From contig CAZHGN010000034.1 in assembly GCA_964532155.1 (NCBI GenBank), positions 1-15,167 on the forward strand: 15,167 nt of DNA, in the 5' to 3' direction. The notes below the pieces were generated by a model. The model ran no database searches and was not told the origin of the DNA. It saw only the letters and a list, made by a program, of their open reading frames with translations. Positions 6,381 to 13,247 of this stretch are shown here, piece after piece; position 1 is the stretch's first letter; every line of letters starts with the position of its first letter. Source of the stretch: HGM11416 sp964532155. GTDB taxonomy: Bacteria > Bacillota > Clostridia > Christensenellales > Borkfalkiaceae. The translations under genes and the position numbers were made by a program.

Positions 6381-7088
6381 ATGCCTATACCTACACCTCA
6401 TATAACTGCAAAAGCAGGCGATTTTGCAAAGACCGTGCTTATGCCCGGCGATCCGCTTAGGGCTAAATTTATTGCCGAAACCTATCTCGAAAACGCCGTT
6501 TTGGTCAACAACGTTCGCGGCGTCAACGGCTATACGGGATATTATAAGGGCAAACGCGTATCCGTTATGGCTTCGGGAATGGGGCAGCCTTCAATAGGAA
6601 TTTATTCTTACGAATTGTTTAATTTTTACGACGTAGACAATATTATAAGAGTGGGCTCGTGCGGCAGTTTCGACAAGGATTTGCACGCGCGCGACATCGT
6701 GCTTGCTCAAGGCGCTTGCACTAACGGCAATTACGCAAGTCAATATAATTTACCCGGAACGTTTTGCCCCATTGCGAGCTTTTCGCTGTTAAAGCGCGCC
6801 GCCGAACTTTGCGAAAAGGCGGGCGTTAACTATAAAGTCGGCAATATTTTCTCGTCCGATATGTTTTATGACGACGCTAATTCGGGTATGGAATGGGCTA
6901 AAATGGGCGTTTTGGGCGTAGAAATGGAATCCGCCGCGCTTTATTGCAACGCCGCGCGCGCCGGCAAGAACGCTTTGTGCATTTGCACCGTAAGCGATTC
7001 GTTTATCTATCCCGAAGAAAATACCACCGCAGAGGAAAGGCAAAATTCATTCACGAAAATGATGGAAATCGCCTTGGAACTTGCTTAG
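6381..7088 (+). CDS. deoD: purine-nucleoside phosphorylase, DeoD type
   Basis: The 235-residue protein is a hexameric-type PNP that splits purine (deoxy)nucleosides with phosphate into the free base and (deoxy)ribose-1-phosphate. Signatures in order: PTPHITAKAGDFA (4-16), the phosphate-binding MPGDPLRAKF (21-30), NNVRG (43-47), SGMGQPS (65-71), RVGSCG (90-95), GVEMESAALY (179-188) for ribose binding, TVSDS with the base-contacting Asp D206, and AEERQ with R220, equivalent to the catalytic Arg of E. coli DeoD. Length and block order are normal. AAGGAG lies 8 bases before the ATG. Its sugar-phosphate product feeds deoB, the next gene. Confidence 0.97.
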   Translation: MPIPTPHITAKAGDFAKTVLMPGDPLRAKFIAETYLENAVLVNNVRGVNGYTGYYKGKRVSVMASGMGQPSIGIYSYELFNFYDVDNIIRVGSCGSFDKDLHARDIVLAQGACTNGNYASQYNLPGTFCPIASFSLLKRAAELCEKAGVNYKVGNIFSSDMFYDDANSGMEWAKMGVLGVEMESAALYCNAARAGKNALCICTVSDSFIYPEENTTAEERQNSFTKMMEIALELA

Positions 7089-7201
7089 TTTAAAGGAAAA
7101 ATAGGGCTATAGCACCGTTATCGACTATTTGGCAGTCGGCGTGTTTTGCCTTTTCGATTATTATACTTTTATTGTAGTTATTTTTAATTATAGGAGCGTT
7201 T

Positions 7202-8362
7202 ATGAAAAGGGCGTTTATTATCGTGCTTGACAGCATGGGAATAGGTGAACTTCCGGACGCCGCGCTGTGGCACGACGAGGGAAGCAATACGCTTGGAGCG
7301 ATTCGCAATCATCCGGCTTTCAACTGTCCGAATTTGGAAAAACTCGGCTTGTTCAACATACAAGGGGTTGGCGGCGGAGTCGCCGCGCCGACCGCAAGTT
7401 TTGCAAGAATGGCTGAGCGTTCTATGGGTAAAGATACCACGATCGGGCATTGGGAGATCGCCGGAGTTATTTCCGAAAAGCCGCTGCCCGTCTATCCCGA
7501 CGGTTTTCCCGACGAGGTTATCGAGGAGTTTGAAAGACGCACCGGCAGAAAAACGCTGTGTAATAAGCCTTATTCGGGGACGGAAGTTATTAAGGATTTC
7601 GGCGAGGAGCATGTTCGCACGGGCGCGCTCATCGTCTACACGTCCGCCGATAGCGTATTCCAAATTGCCGCGCACGAGGACGTCGTTTCGGTCGAGCAGT
7701 TGTACGAATATTGCCGTATTGCTCGCGAACTGTTACAGGGTGAGCACGGCGTCGGCAGAATAATCGCAAGACCGTTTGACGGAGAATATCCCTTTAAAAG
7801 AACCACTCGCCGCCACGATTTTTCGCTTAATCCGCCGTCGGCGACTATGTGCGACCTCGTAAAAAAAGCGGGGCAAAGTTGTATTTCCGTCGGAAAGATT
7901 TTCGATATTTTCGCCGGGCGCGGGCTTACGCAAAGCAATCCCATTAAGGGCAACGCCGACGGAATGCGCGTAACGCTTGAAAAGCAAGCCGAGGATTTCG
8001 AGGGGCTTTGCTTTACCAACCTCGTCGATTTCGATATGCTTTACGGTCACCGCAACGACGTTGCGGGTTACGCTTCCGCCATGACCGAATTCGACGGCTA
8101 TCTCGGCGAATTTTTGAAGGGAATGCGTTCGGACGATATTCTTATAATAACAGCCGACCACGGTTGCGATCCCGCTACGCCGTCGACCGACCACTCTCGT
8201 GAATATACGCCTATGCTCGTTTGCGGACAAAAAATCAAGCAGGGCGTCGACCTTGGAATAAGAAGTTCGTTTGCCGATATTTCGGCGACCGTGCTCGAAT
8301 ATCTCGGTATCGATAAAGAGGCGACCGCGGGGGATAGCTTTTTATCAAAAGTCAGCCTATAA
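7202..8362 (+). CDS. deoB: phosphopentomutase
   Basis: The 386-residue protein interconverts (deoxy)ribose-1-phosphate and (deoxy)ribose-5-phosphate, linking the two phosphorylases here to DeoC. It belongs to the alkaline-phosphatase-like metalloenzymes. D10 in LDSMGIGELPDA is a metal ligand. GKDTTIGHWE (76-85) contains T79, which aligns with the phosphorylated threonine of B. cereus DeoB (the two residues after it, Met-Thr there, are Thr-Ile here). PYSGTE, YTSADSV, RVIARPF-like and NLVDFDMLYGHR blocks follow, and ITADHGCDP...STDHSREYTP supplies the C-terminal metal ligands. AGGAG precedes the ATG. The 113-base gap before it holds a degenerate inverted version of the dispersed repeat (around 7113-7130) but no clear promoter or terminator. 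Confidence 0.97.
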   Translation: MKRAFIIVLDSMGIGELPDAALWHDEGSNTLGAIRNHPAFNCPNLEKLGLFNIQGVGGGVAAPTASFARMAERSMGKDTTIGHWEIAGVISEKPLPVYPDGFPDEVIEEFERRTGRKTLCNKPYSGTEVIKDFGEEHVRTGALIVYTSADSVFQIAAHEDVVSVEQLYEYCRIARELLQGEHGVGRIIARPFDGEYPFKRTTRRHDFSLNPPSATMCDLVKKAGQSCISVGKIFDIFAGRGLTQSNPIKGNADGMRVTLEKQAEDFEGLCFTNLVDFDMLYGHRNDVAGYASAMTEFDGYLGEFLKGMRSDDILIITADHGCDPATPSTDHSREYTPMLVCGQKIKQGVDLGIRSSFADISATVLEYLGIDKEATAGDSFLSKVSL

Positions 8363-8390
8363 GTCCGTTATTCAACTATAAAACACAAAG

Positions 8391-8421
8391 GCACGGCGGT
8401 TTTGGTTAAAAAACCGCGTGC
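8391..8421 (+). promoter_or_regulatory. strong hairpin in the deoB-cdd gap
   Basis: GCGGTTTT (8396-8403) pairs with AAAACCGC (8410-8417), extended by GCAC/GTGC across one bulged G, giving twelve pairs around a 6-base loop. CTTTATAT follows, then the cdd GGAG site (8429-8432). It may be a weak terminator, an RNA-processing or stabilising element, or an attenuator between the two genes. Confidence 0.55.
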
Positions 8422-8437
8422 TTTATATGGAGAAATC

Positions 8438-8836
8438 ATGACCGATAGAGATCTTATGCTTTTCGCCGTCAAGGCGAGAAAAAACGCCTACGTCCCTTAT
8501 TCGGGGTACAAAGTCGGAGCGGCTTTGCTTACTAAGAGCGGTAAAATTTACACCGGCTGCAATATCGAAAACGCGTCGTTCGGCGCGACAATGTGTGCCG
8601 AGCGCACCGCGTTTTTTAAAGCCCTATCCGAGGGCGAGGAGGAGTTTGCGAAAATCGCCATAGTAGGGGGCAAGCAAGAACTTTCCGATTGTTGCGTGCC
8701 TTGCGGTATGTGCCGTCAGGTTATGACCGAGTTTTGCGATGACGAGTTCGTAATACTTCTCGGTACGCCGGACGACGTAACCGCTTATTCGCTCGAAACG
8801 CTTATGCCTCTTTCGTTTACTAACGAAAACATGTAG
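8438..8836 (+). CDS. cdd: cytidine deaminase
   Basis: The 132-residue protein hydrolytically deaminates cytidine and deoxycytidine to uridine and deoxyuridine, supplying substrate for the phosphorylase encoded 10 bases downstream. It is the short tetrameric zinc form. The visible motifs are VPYSGYKVGAAL (19-30), GCNIENASFG (40-49), CAE (53-55) with zinc ligand C53 and the proton-shuttling E55, and PCGMCRQ (88-94) with zinc ligands C89 and C92. The ATG at 8438 has GGAGA just before it and fits the family length; an in-frame upstream TTG at 8402 lies inside the leader hairpin and is not a likely start. The tight spacing to pdp indicates translational linkage. Confidence 0.96.
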   Translation: MTDRDLMLFAVKARKNAYVPYSGYKVGAALLTKSGKIYTGCNIENASFGATMCAERTAFFKALSEGEEEFAKIAIVGGKQELSDCCVPCGMCRQVMTEFCDDEFVILLGTPDDVTAYSLETLMPLSFTNENM

Positions 8837-8846
8837 GAGTTTTTAT

Positions 8847-10148
8847 ATGAGAGCATACGATTTAATAAAGAAAAAACGTGACGGCAACGCGCTTACGCCC
8901 GAAGAAATATCCTTTTTTATTGAGGGCTACGTTTCGGGCGAAATACCCGATTATCAGGCGGCGGCGCTTTGCATGGCGATATATTTTCAAGGAATGAACG
9001 ACGACGAAACCGCCGCGCTCACTTTTGCGGTGCGGGATTCGGGCGAGCGGCTTCATTTCGATAACGTCGACGGTTTGCGCGTCGATAAACATTCTACCGG
9101 CGGCGTCGGCGATAAAACCAGCTTGGTCGTTGCGCCCGTCGTCGCTTCGCTCGGCGTTAAGGTAGCAAAAATGAGCGGACGCGGTCTCGGACATACCGGC
9201 GGCACGATCGACAAACTCGAATCGATTAACGGTTTTAAGGTCGACTTGCCTATCGACGAGTTCGAGCGCATCGTGAACGAAGTTGGTATTGCAATAGTAG
9301 GGCAAAACGCAGAGCTTGCCCCCGCGGACAAAAAGCTTTACGCACTGCGCGACGTTACCGCGACGGTGGATAGCATGCCGCTTATTGCTTCGAGTATAAT
9401 GGGGAAAAAACTTGCCGCCGACGACGATTGCATTGTTTTAGACGTAAAAACGGGTAGCGGATCGTTTATGAAAACGGTAGAAGACAGCAAAAAACTTGCT
9501 CAAATAATGGTTAATATCGGCAAAAAAGCGGGCAAAAAAATGCTTGCGCTCATTACCGATATGGACAGACCGCTCGGCAACGCAATAGGCAATTCGCTCG
9601 AGGTAATCGAGGCGGTTCAAACGCTTAACGGTCGGGGACCTAAAGACTTCACCGAGGTGTGCGTTGCGCTTGCCGCGGACATGCTTTACCTTGCTGAAAA
9701 GGGGAGTAAAGCCGAGTGCGAGAAAATGGTTCGCAAGGCTATCGAGGACGGCAGCGCTCTTGCCGTACTTAAAAAAATGGTTGCCGCACAGGGCGGTGAC
9801 GCACGTCTTATCGAAAACACCGATTTATTCGCGCGCGCTCCTTATTCTTACGAGGTAGTTGCGCCTAAGTCGGGCTACGTTACTCATGCGGATACCGAAG
9901 GGTACGGCATTGCAAGCTTGCTTCTCGGTGCGGGGCGTAATAAAAAAGAAGATTCTATCGACTATTCCGCAGGTATTATTCTTAATAAAAAGACGGGCGA
10001 CCGCGTTGAAAAAGGCGAAGTTTTGGCTACACTTTACAGCAGTAACCAAGCGCTGTTCGCTGCTTCGGCGGAGCGTTTTCTTTCAAGCACCGTTATCGGT
10101 GAAAACAAAACCGAAGAGCGCCCGCTTATTTTAGGTAGAGTAGAATAA
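8847..10148 (+). CDS. pdp: pyrimidine-nucleoside phosphorylase
   Basis: The 433-residue protein belongs to the thymidine/pyrimidine-nucleoside phosphorylase family (NP-II) and splits thymidine, deoxyuridine or uridine to base and sugar-1-phosphate. It has the three-part family layout: an N-terminal helical domain (MRAYDLIKKKRDG...), the phosphate-binding KHSTGGVGDKTSL (81-93) and the signature GRGLGHTGGTIDKLE (111-125), the alpha/beta core with DVKTGSGSFMKT, and the C-terminal beta domain from about residue 340 (APKSGYV...GDRVEKGEVLATLYS). Substrate choice between DeoA-type and broad Pdp-type cannot be settled by eye; Pdp is usual in Bacillota. TAGGAG precedes the ATG, and cdd ends 10 bases upstream, so the two are almost certainly co-transcribed. 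Confidence 0.96.
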   Translation: MRAYDLIKKKRDGNALTPEEISFFIEGYVSGEIPDYQAAALCMAIYFQGMNDDETAALTFAVRDSGERLHFDNVDGLRVDKHSTGGVGDKTSLVVAPVVASLGVKVAKMSGRGLGHTGGTIDKLESINGFKVDLPIDEFERIVNEVGIAIVGQNAELAPADKKLYALRDVTATVDSMPLIASSIMGKKLAADDDCIVLDVKTGSGSFMKTVEDSKKLAQIMVNIGKKAGKKMLALITDMDRPLGNAIGNSLEVIEAVQTLNGRGPKDFTEVCVALAADMLYLAEKGSKAECEKMVRKAIEDGSALAVLKKMVAAQGGDARLIENTDLFARAPYSYEVVAPKSGYVTHADTEGYGIASLLLGAGRNKKEDSIDYSAGIILNKKTGDRVEKGEVLATLYSSNQALFAASAERFLSSTVIGENKTEERPLILGRVE

Positions 10149-10327
10149 TTACCGCCGAAAGACTAAGTTCGGCAATTGTTTGTATAGTTAATTATTGTTA
10201 AAAGTCGACGTATAGGTCGATTATCGGCTATATTGTGCCGATTGTTCGGTATGGCGGCGCGTATTAGTTATTAAAAAACAGATTGTTCGCAGCCTGCGAA
10301 ACGGTTTAAAAGAAAAGGAGAAGAAAA
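10149..10327 (+). other. pdp-tdk spacer with repeat and hairpins
   Basis: This 179-base gap holds GCCGAA/TTCGGC (10154-10173), a weak terminator-like stem without a good T tail; copy D of the dispersed repeat; and the palindrome TTCGCAG-C-CTGCGAA (10286-10300), which ends 14 bases before the tdk AAGGAG. No clear sigma-A promoter was found, so whether tdk belongs to the deo transcript is open. Confidence 0.5.
10211..10228 (+). repeat. dispersed intergenic repeat, copy D
   Basis: TATAGGTCGATTATCGGC differs from copy A by one base over 17 positions (A to G at the fifth). It lies in the pdp-tdk gap, in the same orientation as copies A and B. Confidence 0.7.
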
Positions 10328-10909
10328 GTGGCAAAACTATATTTTAAATTCGGTACGATGGGCTGTTCTAAAACGGCGCAAGCACTTATAACAAAATTCA
10401 ATTATGAAGAACGCGGAATGAAAACTCTTCTCTTAAAACCGTCGGTCGACACGCGCGACGGCGCGGATATCGTGCGTTCGCGTATCGGGCTCGAAGCAAA
10501 AGCGGTCGTTCTTTCGCCGACCGACGACGCGCTCGAACTCTTTGCGAATAGTTATAGCGATTGCGACGTCGTTATCGTCGACGAGTGCCAATTTCTTAAA
10601 GAACGACAGGTCGATCAACTTGCCGAAATAGTTTTGCGATACGACGTTCCCGTTTTTTGTTTCGGATTGAGCACCGATTTTACCACGCATTTATTCGAGG
10701 GAAGCAAGCGCCTTTTCGAGATTGCCGAGTCCATAGTGGAAATTAAGTCCGTATGCAAATGCGGTAAAAAGGCAACCGTCAACGCCCGCATAGACGACTT
10801 CGGCAACGTCGTTTTCAGTGGCGAGCAAGTCGTCCTCGGCGGCAACGACAGATACGTTCCGATGTGCCGCAAATGCTGGCTCGAACGCAAGTCCAAAACA
10901 CAGAACTGA
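10328..10909 (+). CDS. tdk: thymidine kinase, type II
   Basis: The 193-residue protein phosphorylates thymidine (and deoxyuridine) to dTMP with ATP, retaining the nucleoside instead of degrading it as Pdp does. The P-loop reads GTMGCSKT (9-16); a Ser stands where most Walker A motifs have Gly before the Lys, a variant I recall from some Clostridia enzymes. VDECQFL (84-90) contains the Walker B Asp and the catalytic Glu. GLSTDF (113-118) is the usual GLRxDF with Ser for Arg. The lasso region has the four zinc cysteines C143, C145, C180 and C183, with YVPMCRKCW at the end. The start is GTG, supported by AAGGAG (10315-10320) seven bases upstream. A strong terminator follows. Confidence 0.96.
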   Translation: MAKLYFKFGTMGCSKTAQALITKFNYEERGMKTLLLKPSVDTRDGADIVRSRIGLEAKAVVLSPTDDALELFANSYSDCDVVIVDECQFLKERQVDQLAEIVLRYDVPVFCFGLSTDFTTHLFEGSKRLFEIAESIVEIKSVCKCGKKATVNARIDDFGNVVFSGEQVVLGGNDRYVPMCRKCWLERKSKTQN

Positions 10910-10939
10910 TTATAATGTTAATTCGCTATATAATAAAAC

Positions 10940-10973
10940 CGGTAACGATTCATTTTGTCGTTACCGATTTTTT
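10940..10973 (+). terminator. intrinsic terminator after tdk
   Basis: CGGTAACGA (10940-10948) pairs perfectly with TCGTTACCG (10958-10966) around a 9-base loop and runs into A-TTTTTT. It closes the salvage cluster. Confidence 0.92.
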
Positions 10974-11065
10974 ATACGTAATTTTTATATAAATGTTTAG
11001 GGTGAAAGCGCGGATAACGGGCTTATAGGCTCGCTTTTTTAGTTTTTTAAGCAATTAAACTCGCT

Positions 11066-11731
11066 TTAAAGTTGCCAATCTATAGGCTGTTCGCCGACAG
11101 AGGTTAAAAATTGGTTTGTTTTGGAAAAATGCTTGCAGCCGAAAAAGCCGTTATATGCCGATAACGGACTCGGGTGGGCACATTCGAGAACGAGGTGTTT
11201 GTCGGATGTTATAAGTTTTTTCTTGCTACGCGCATTTCCGCCCCATAAAATGAACGCCATCGGCTTTTCGCGCGCGTTCAATATTTTAATCACCTCGTCG
11301 GTGAACCGTTGCCAGCCGCAAGCACTGTGCGAGTTCGCTTGTCCCGCGCGCACGGTCAGCGTTGTGTTTAAAAGCATAACGCCGTTTTGCGCCCATTTAG
11401 TCAAACAGCCGCTTTGCGGCGGTTCGCAGCCGAGGTCGTTTTTCATTTCTTTAAAAATATTCACAAGCGAGGGCGGCGGCGTTACGCCGTCTTTTACGGA
11501 AAAACACAAGCCGTGCGCTTGTCCTTCGTTGTGATAGGGATCTTGCCCCAAAATCACCGCTTTAACCTCGCCGTAAGGGGTGTATTTAAAGGCGTTGAAA
11601 ATATCGTACATCGAGGGATATACGATATGCTCGCTATATTCTTTTTTTAGAAAATCGCGAATTTTTGCGTAAAGCTCGCTTTCGAAAAGCGGCTTAAGAA
11701 GTTCGTCCCAGTCGTTGCCGATAGTTACCAT
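11066..11731 (-). CDS. ung: uracil-DNA glycosylase, family 1
   Basis: The 221-residue protein removes uracil from DNA to start base-excision repair. It carries all family 1 signatures: GQDPYH (62-67) with the water-activating D64, the PPPSL proline loop (85-89), LLNTTLTV (120-127) with the uracil-recognising Asn, and HPSPLSA (186-192) with the catalytic H186 and the DNA-intercalating Leu loop. The start was set at 11731 because GGAG lies six bases before that ATG and because MVTIGNDW matches the family start; the longer open frame to 11830 adds 33 residues with no resemblance to Ung. It is transcribed alone, leftward, converging on tdk. No clear promoter was seen upstream. Confidence 0.96.
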   Translation of the reverse strand: MVTIGNDWDELLKPLFESELYAKIRDFLKKEYSEHIVYPSMYDIFNAFKYTPYGEVKAVILGQDPYHNEGQAHGLCFSVKDGVTPPPSLVNIFKEMKNDLGCEPPQSGCLTKWAQNGVMLLNTTLTVRAGQANSHSACGWQRFTDEVIKILNAREKPMAFILWGGNARSKKKLITSDKHLVLECAHPSPLSAYNGFFGCKHFSKTNQFLTSVGEQPIDWQL

Positions 11732-11783
11732 AAATGCTCCGCTAAGTTCGTATATTTTTTCGCCGTTTGGCGATAATTGCGTT

Positions 11784-12023
11784 ATGAATAAAAAGAATTG
11801 CAAACGCCGTTTAATAGGCAAAAATTGCACTAATTCAGCCGAAAAACTAAATCTTTGTACCGAAAAACTAAATCGTTGTACCGAAAAACTAAATCGTTCA
11901 GCCGAAAAAACGAGCGGTTTAGTCGATGAAACGCGCTTTTTAAAGGAAGAATTGCTTGCATTGTCGCCGAAAGAATGCGCTCGCTACGTTTCACGAAAGG
12001 TTAAAGCGCTTTTAAAAGAATAA
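11784..12023 (+). CDS. possible small heptad-repeat protein
   Basis: This 79-residue frame is divergent from ung and convergent with the radical SAM gene. Its middle is made of 21-bp tandem repeats that keep the frame and encode heptads: SAEKLNL, CTEKLNR, CTEKLNR, SAEKTSG (residues 18-45). The tail (about 50-79) is a charged amphipathic helix ending KVKALLKE. The whole is highly basic and could form a coiled coil. Against it being a gene, no good ribosome binding site precedes the ATG at 11784 and no promoter was found. For it, the repeat period is a multiple of three and in frame, and no other gene covers the region. I do not recognise the family; treat it as a candidate. Confidence 0.4.
   Translation: MNKKNCKRRLIGKNCTNSAEKLNLCTEKLNRCTEKLNRSAEKTSGLVDETRFLKEELLALSPKECARYVSRKVKALLKE
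11835..11918 (+). repeat. 21-bp tandem repeat, about four units
   Basis: Units start at 11835, 11856, 11877 and 11898. Units two and three are identical (TGTACCGAAAAACTAAATCGT is the 21-base unit; its core is CCGAAAAACTAAATC). Unit one differs at six positions and unit four is degenerate. The period equals one protein heptad. Confidence 0.9.
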
Positions 12024-12072
12024 AAAGCGCGATTAAGAGCGTTTATATAGCCGAAAGCGTTTGCTAAAACGG

Positions 12073-12945
12073 TTAAAAATCCCATTTAGGAATAAATTTT
12101 TCGCCCGATGACGAGCGTTCTTGAACGAAGCACTCGTCGAAATCGCACGAAAGCAGCTTGTCGCGCGCAAGGCGATATTCTCTCGCGGTGATAGGTCTGT
12201 TTAGTTCGGCGTATCCGTCTATATCGCCGAAGGGTGTATATTGCGCCATAAGCGAAAAGTATGCGCCGTTTTCTCTGTTTTCGGCGAACCAATCGATAAT
12301 TCCGAACGTTTCGCTAAGGTTCATCGGCAGAATAAGGTGGCGAACGCACACGCCGCTCGTTATAAGTCCGTCCGAAATAACGGTCTTTTTTGCGTTCATC
12401 ATATGCTTGATAGCGGTCGACGCAACTTCGAAATAATCCGAAACGCCGGTGTAACGTTTAGCCGCTTTAGAAGTTAAAAACTTGAGGTCGGGCAGGTAAA
12501 CGTCCACGAACGAATCGGCAATTTTCAACGCTTCCACTCGCTCGTAACCGTGCGTGTTATAAACTACGGGTATGTTAGGTCGGCGTATTTTAATTGCCTC
12601 GTATATTTGCGTTAGATAATGCGTGGGCGTAACGAGATTGATATTGTGCGCTCCGTCTTCTTCGAGCCGCTTAAAAATATCGGCAAGCTCGCTTGCCGTA
12701 ATAGCCTTGCCCCGCGTCGCGCGCGAAAGTTCATAGTTTTGGCAAAACCGACAACGCAAACTGCAACCGCAAAAAAATACCGTTCCGCTTCCCGCGGTTC
12801 CGCTGATTATGGGTTCTTCGTAGGGGTGCAAATAATATTTGGCAATCCTAATAGTTTGGTCTTCGCCGCAAGCGCCGTTGTTTTTCGTGCGGTCGGCTCC
12901 GCATTTTTTCGGGCACAGCTCGCATTTGTTTAAATCAAAGTCCAT
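12073..12945 (-). CDS. PflX-type radical SAM protein
   Basis: The 290-residue protein belongs to the PflX (COG1313) group, relatives of pyruvate formate-lyase activating enzymes whose substrate is not known. The radical SAM cluster motif is C61-SLR-C65-RF-C68-QN (CxxxCxxC), which binds the [4Fe-4S] cluster that cleaves S-adenosylmethionine. An N-terminal CELCPKKCGADR...GACG block (C8, C11, C15, C26) is typical of the group and may bind a second metal site. HPYEEPIISG, NINLVTPTHYL, VVYNTHGYE and VYLPDLKFL are further conserved stretches. The start ATG at 12945 has only a weak ribosome binding site. No formate-lyase gene lies nearby, so PFL activation cannot be claimed. The gene is divergent from metK, which makes its cofactor SAM; the pairing may be chance. 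Confidence 0.88.
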   Translation of the reverse strand: MDFDLNKCELCPKKCGADRTKNNGACGEDQTIRIAKYYLHPYEEPIISGTAGSGTVFFCGCSLRCRFCQNYELSRATRGKAITASELADIFKRLEEDGAHNINLVTPTHYLTQIYEAIKIRRPNIPVVYNTHGYERVEALKIADSFVDVYLPDLKFLTSKAAKRYTGVSDYFEVASTAIKHMMNAKKTVISDGLITSGVCVRHLILPMNLSETFGIIDWFAENRENGAYFSLMAQYTPFGDIDGYAELNRPITAREYRLARDKLLSCDFDECFVQERSSSGEKFIPKWDF

Positions 12946-13002
12946 ATATCGGTAATCCGTTTCGTTTTCCGTTAGGGTTGCGCGTTAAAACTTTTGCGTT
13001 TT

Positions 13003-13034
13003 ACCGCAGTGTTTTTTTACCGCAGTGTTTTTTG
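13003..13034 (+). repeat. 16-bp tandem duplication
   Basis: ACCGCAGTGTTTTTTT is followed directly by ACCGCAGTGTTTTTTG, differing only in the last base. It lies upstream of the metK promoter and is non-coding. Confidence 0.85.
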
Positions 13035-13164
13035 CCGCCGCTAATTAAACTTGCCGCAAGGCACGTAGCAAACGCATGTGGCGGTGAACGTAAGCCGCCG
13101 CGACCATACGCCTTTAAAAAGTGCGATCCTAACGGTATATTTATTTTATCACTTTATTTATCGT

Positions 13165-13193
13165 TTGACAAATAAATAAAACAGATATATAAT
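13165..13193 (+). promoter_or_regulatory. perfect consensus sigma-A promoter of metK
   Basis: TTGACA (13165-13170), 17 bases, TATAAT (13188-13193). Transcription should start near 13200, giving a leader of only about 48 bases. Confidence 0.9.
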
Positions 13194-13220
13194 TATCGTA
13201 CGACCACAAATAAAGTTTAT

Positions 13221-13236
13221 CGTCGCAAGGGCGACG
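13221..13236 (+). promoter_or_regulatory. hairpin next to the metK ribosome binding site
   Basis: CGTCGC-AAGG-GCGACG is a perfect 6-bp stem with a four-base loop, ending one base before AAGGAT (13238-13243). TATC (13218-13221) could also pair with GATA (13241-13244), which would cover part of the ribosome binding site. Confidence 0.5.
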
Positions 13237-13247
13237 TAAGGATAGGT

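Larger units (their letters stand above)
12946..13247. other. divergent spacer between radical SAM gene and metK
   Basis: This 302-base non-coding region contains a 16-bp tandem duplication (13003-13034), a GC-rich self-complementary part (about 13034-13110, with GGCGG and CCGCC blocks), an A/T-rich stretch and then the metK promoter and leader. An open frame at 12978-13175 lacks a start signal and is not accepted as a gene. No S-box or T-box motif was found. Confidence 0.65.

Noticed and set aside
7733..8230. Long antisense open frames over deoB, and similar ones over the transcarbamoylase gene (1354-1806), deoC (5587-5994) and others
   Set aside because: They are shadows of the codon pattern of clear genes on the opposite strand and resemble no known protein.
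10154..10173. Terminator after pdp
   Set aside because: The stem has only six pairs with an 8-base loop and lacks a run of T, so it was kept only as a note in the spacer.
11732..11830. 33-residue N-terminal extension of Ung
   Set aside because: It has no family similarity, and a good ribosome binding site serves the internal ATG at 11731.
11835..11918. CRISPR array
   Set aside because: The units abut with no spacers and are a simple in-frame 21-bp tandem repeat.
12978..13175. 65-residue rightward open frame before metK
   Set aside because: It starts at a TTG without a Shine-Dalgarno site, crosses a tandem duplication and runs into the metK promoter.
12946..13247. S-box (SAM-I) riboswitch or T-box upstream of metK
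   Set aside because: No conserved S-box core, T-box sequence or terminator/antiterminator pair is visible, and the promoter leaves too short a leader.
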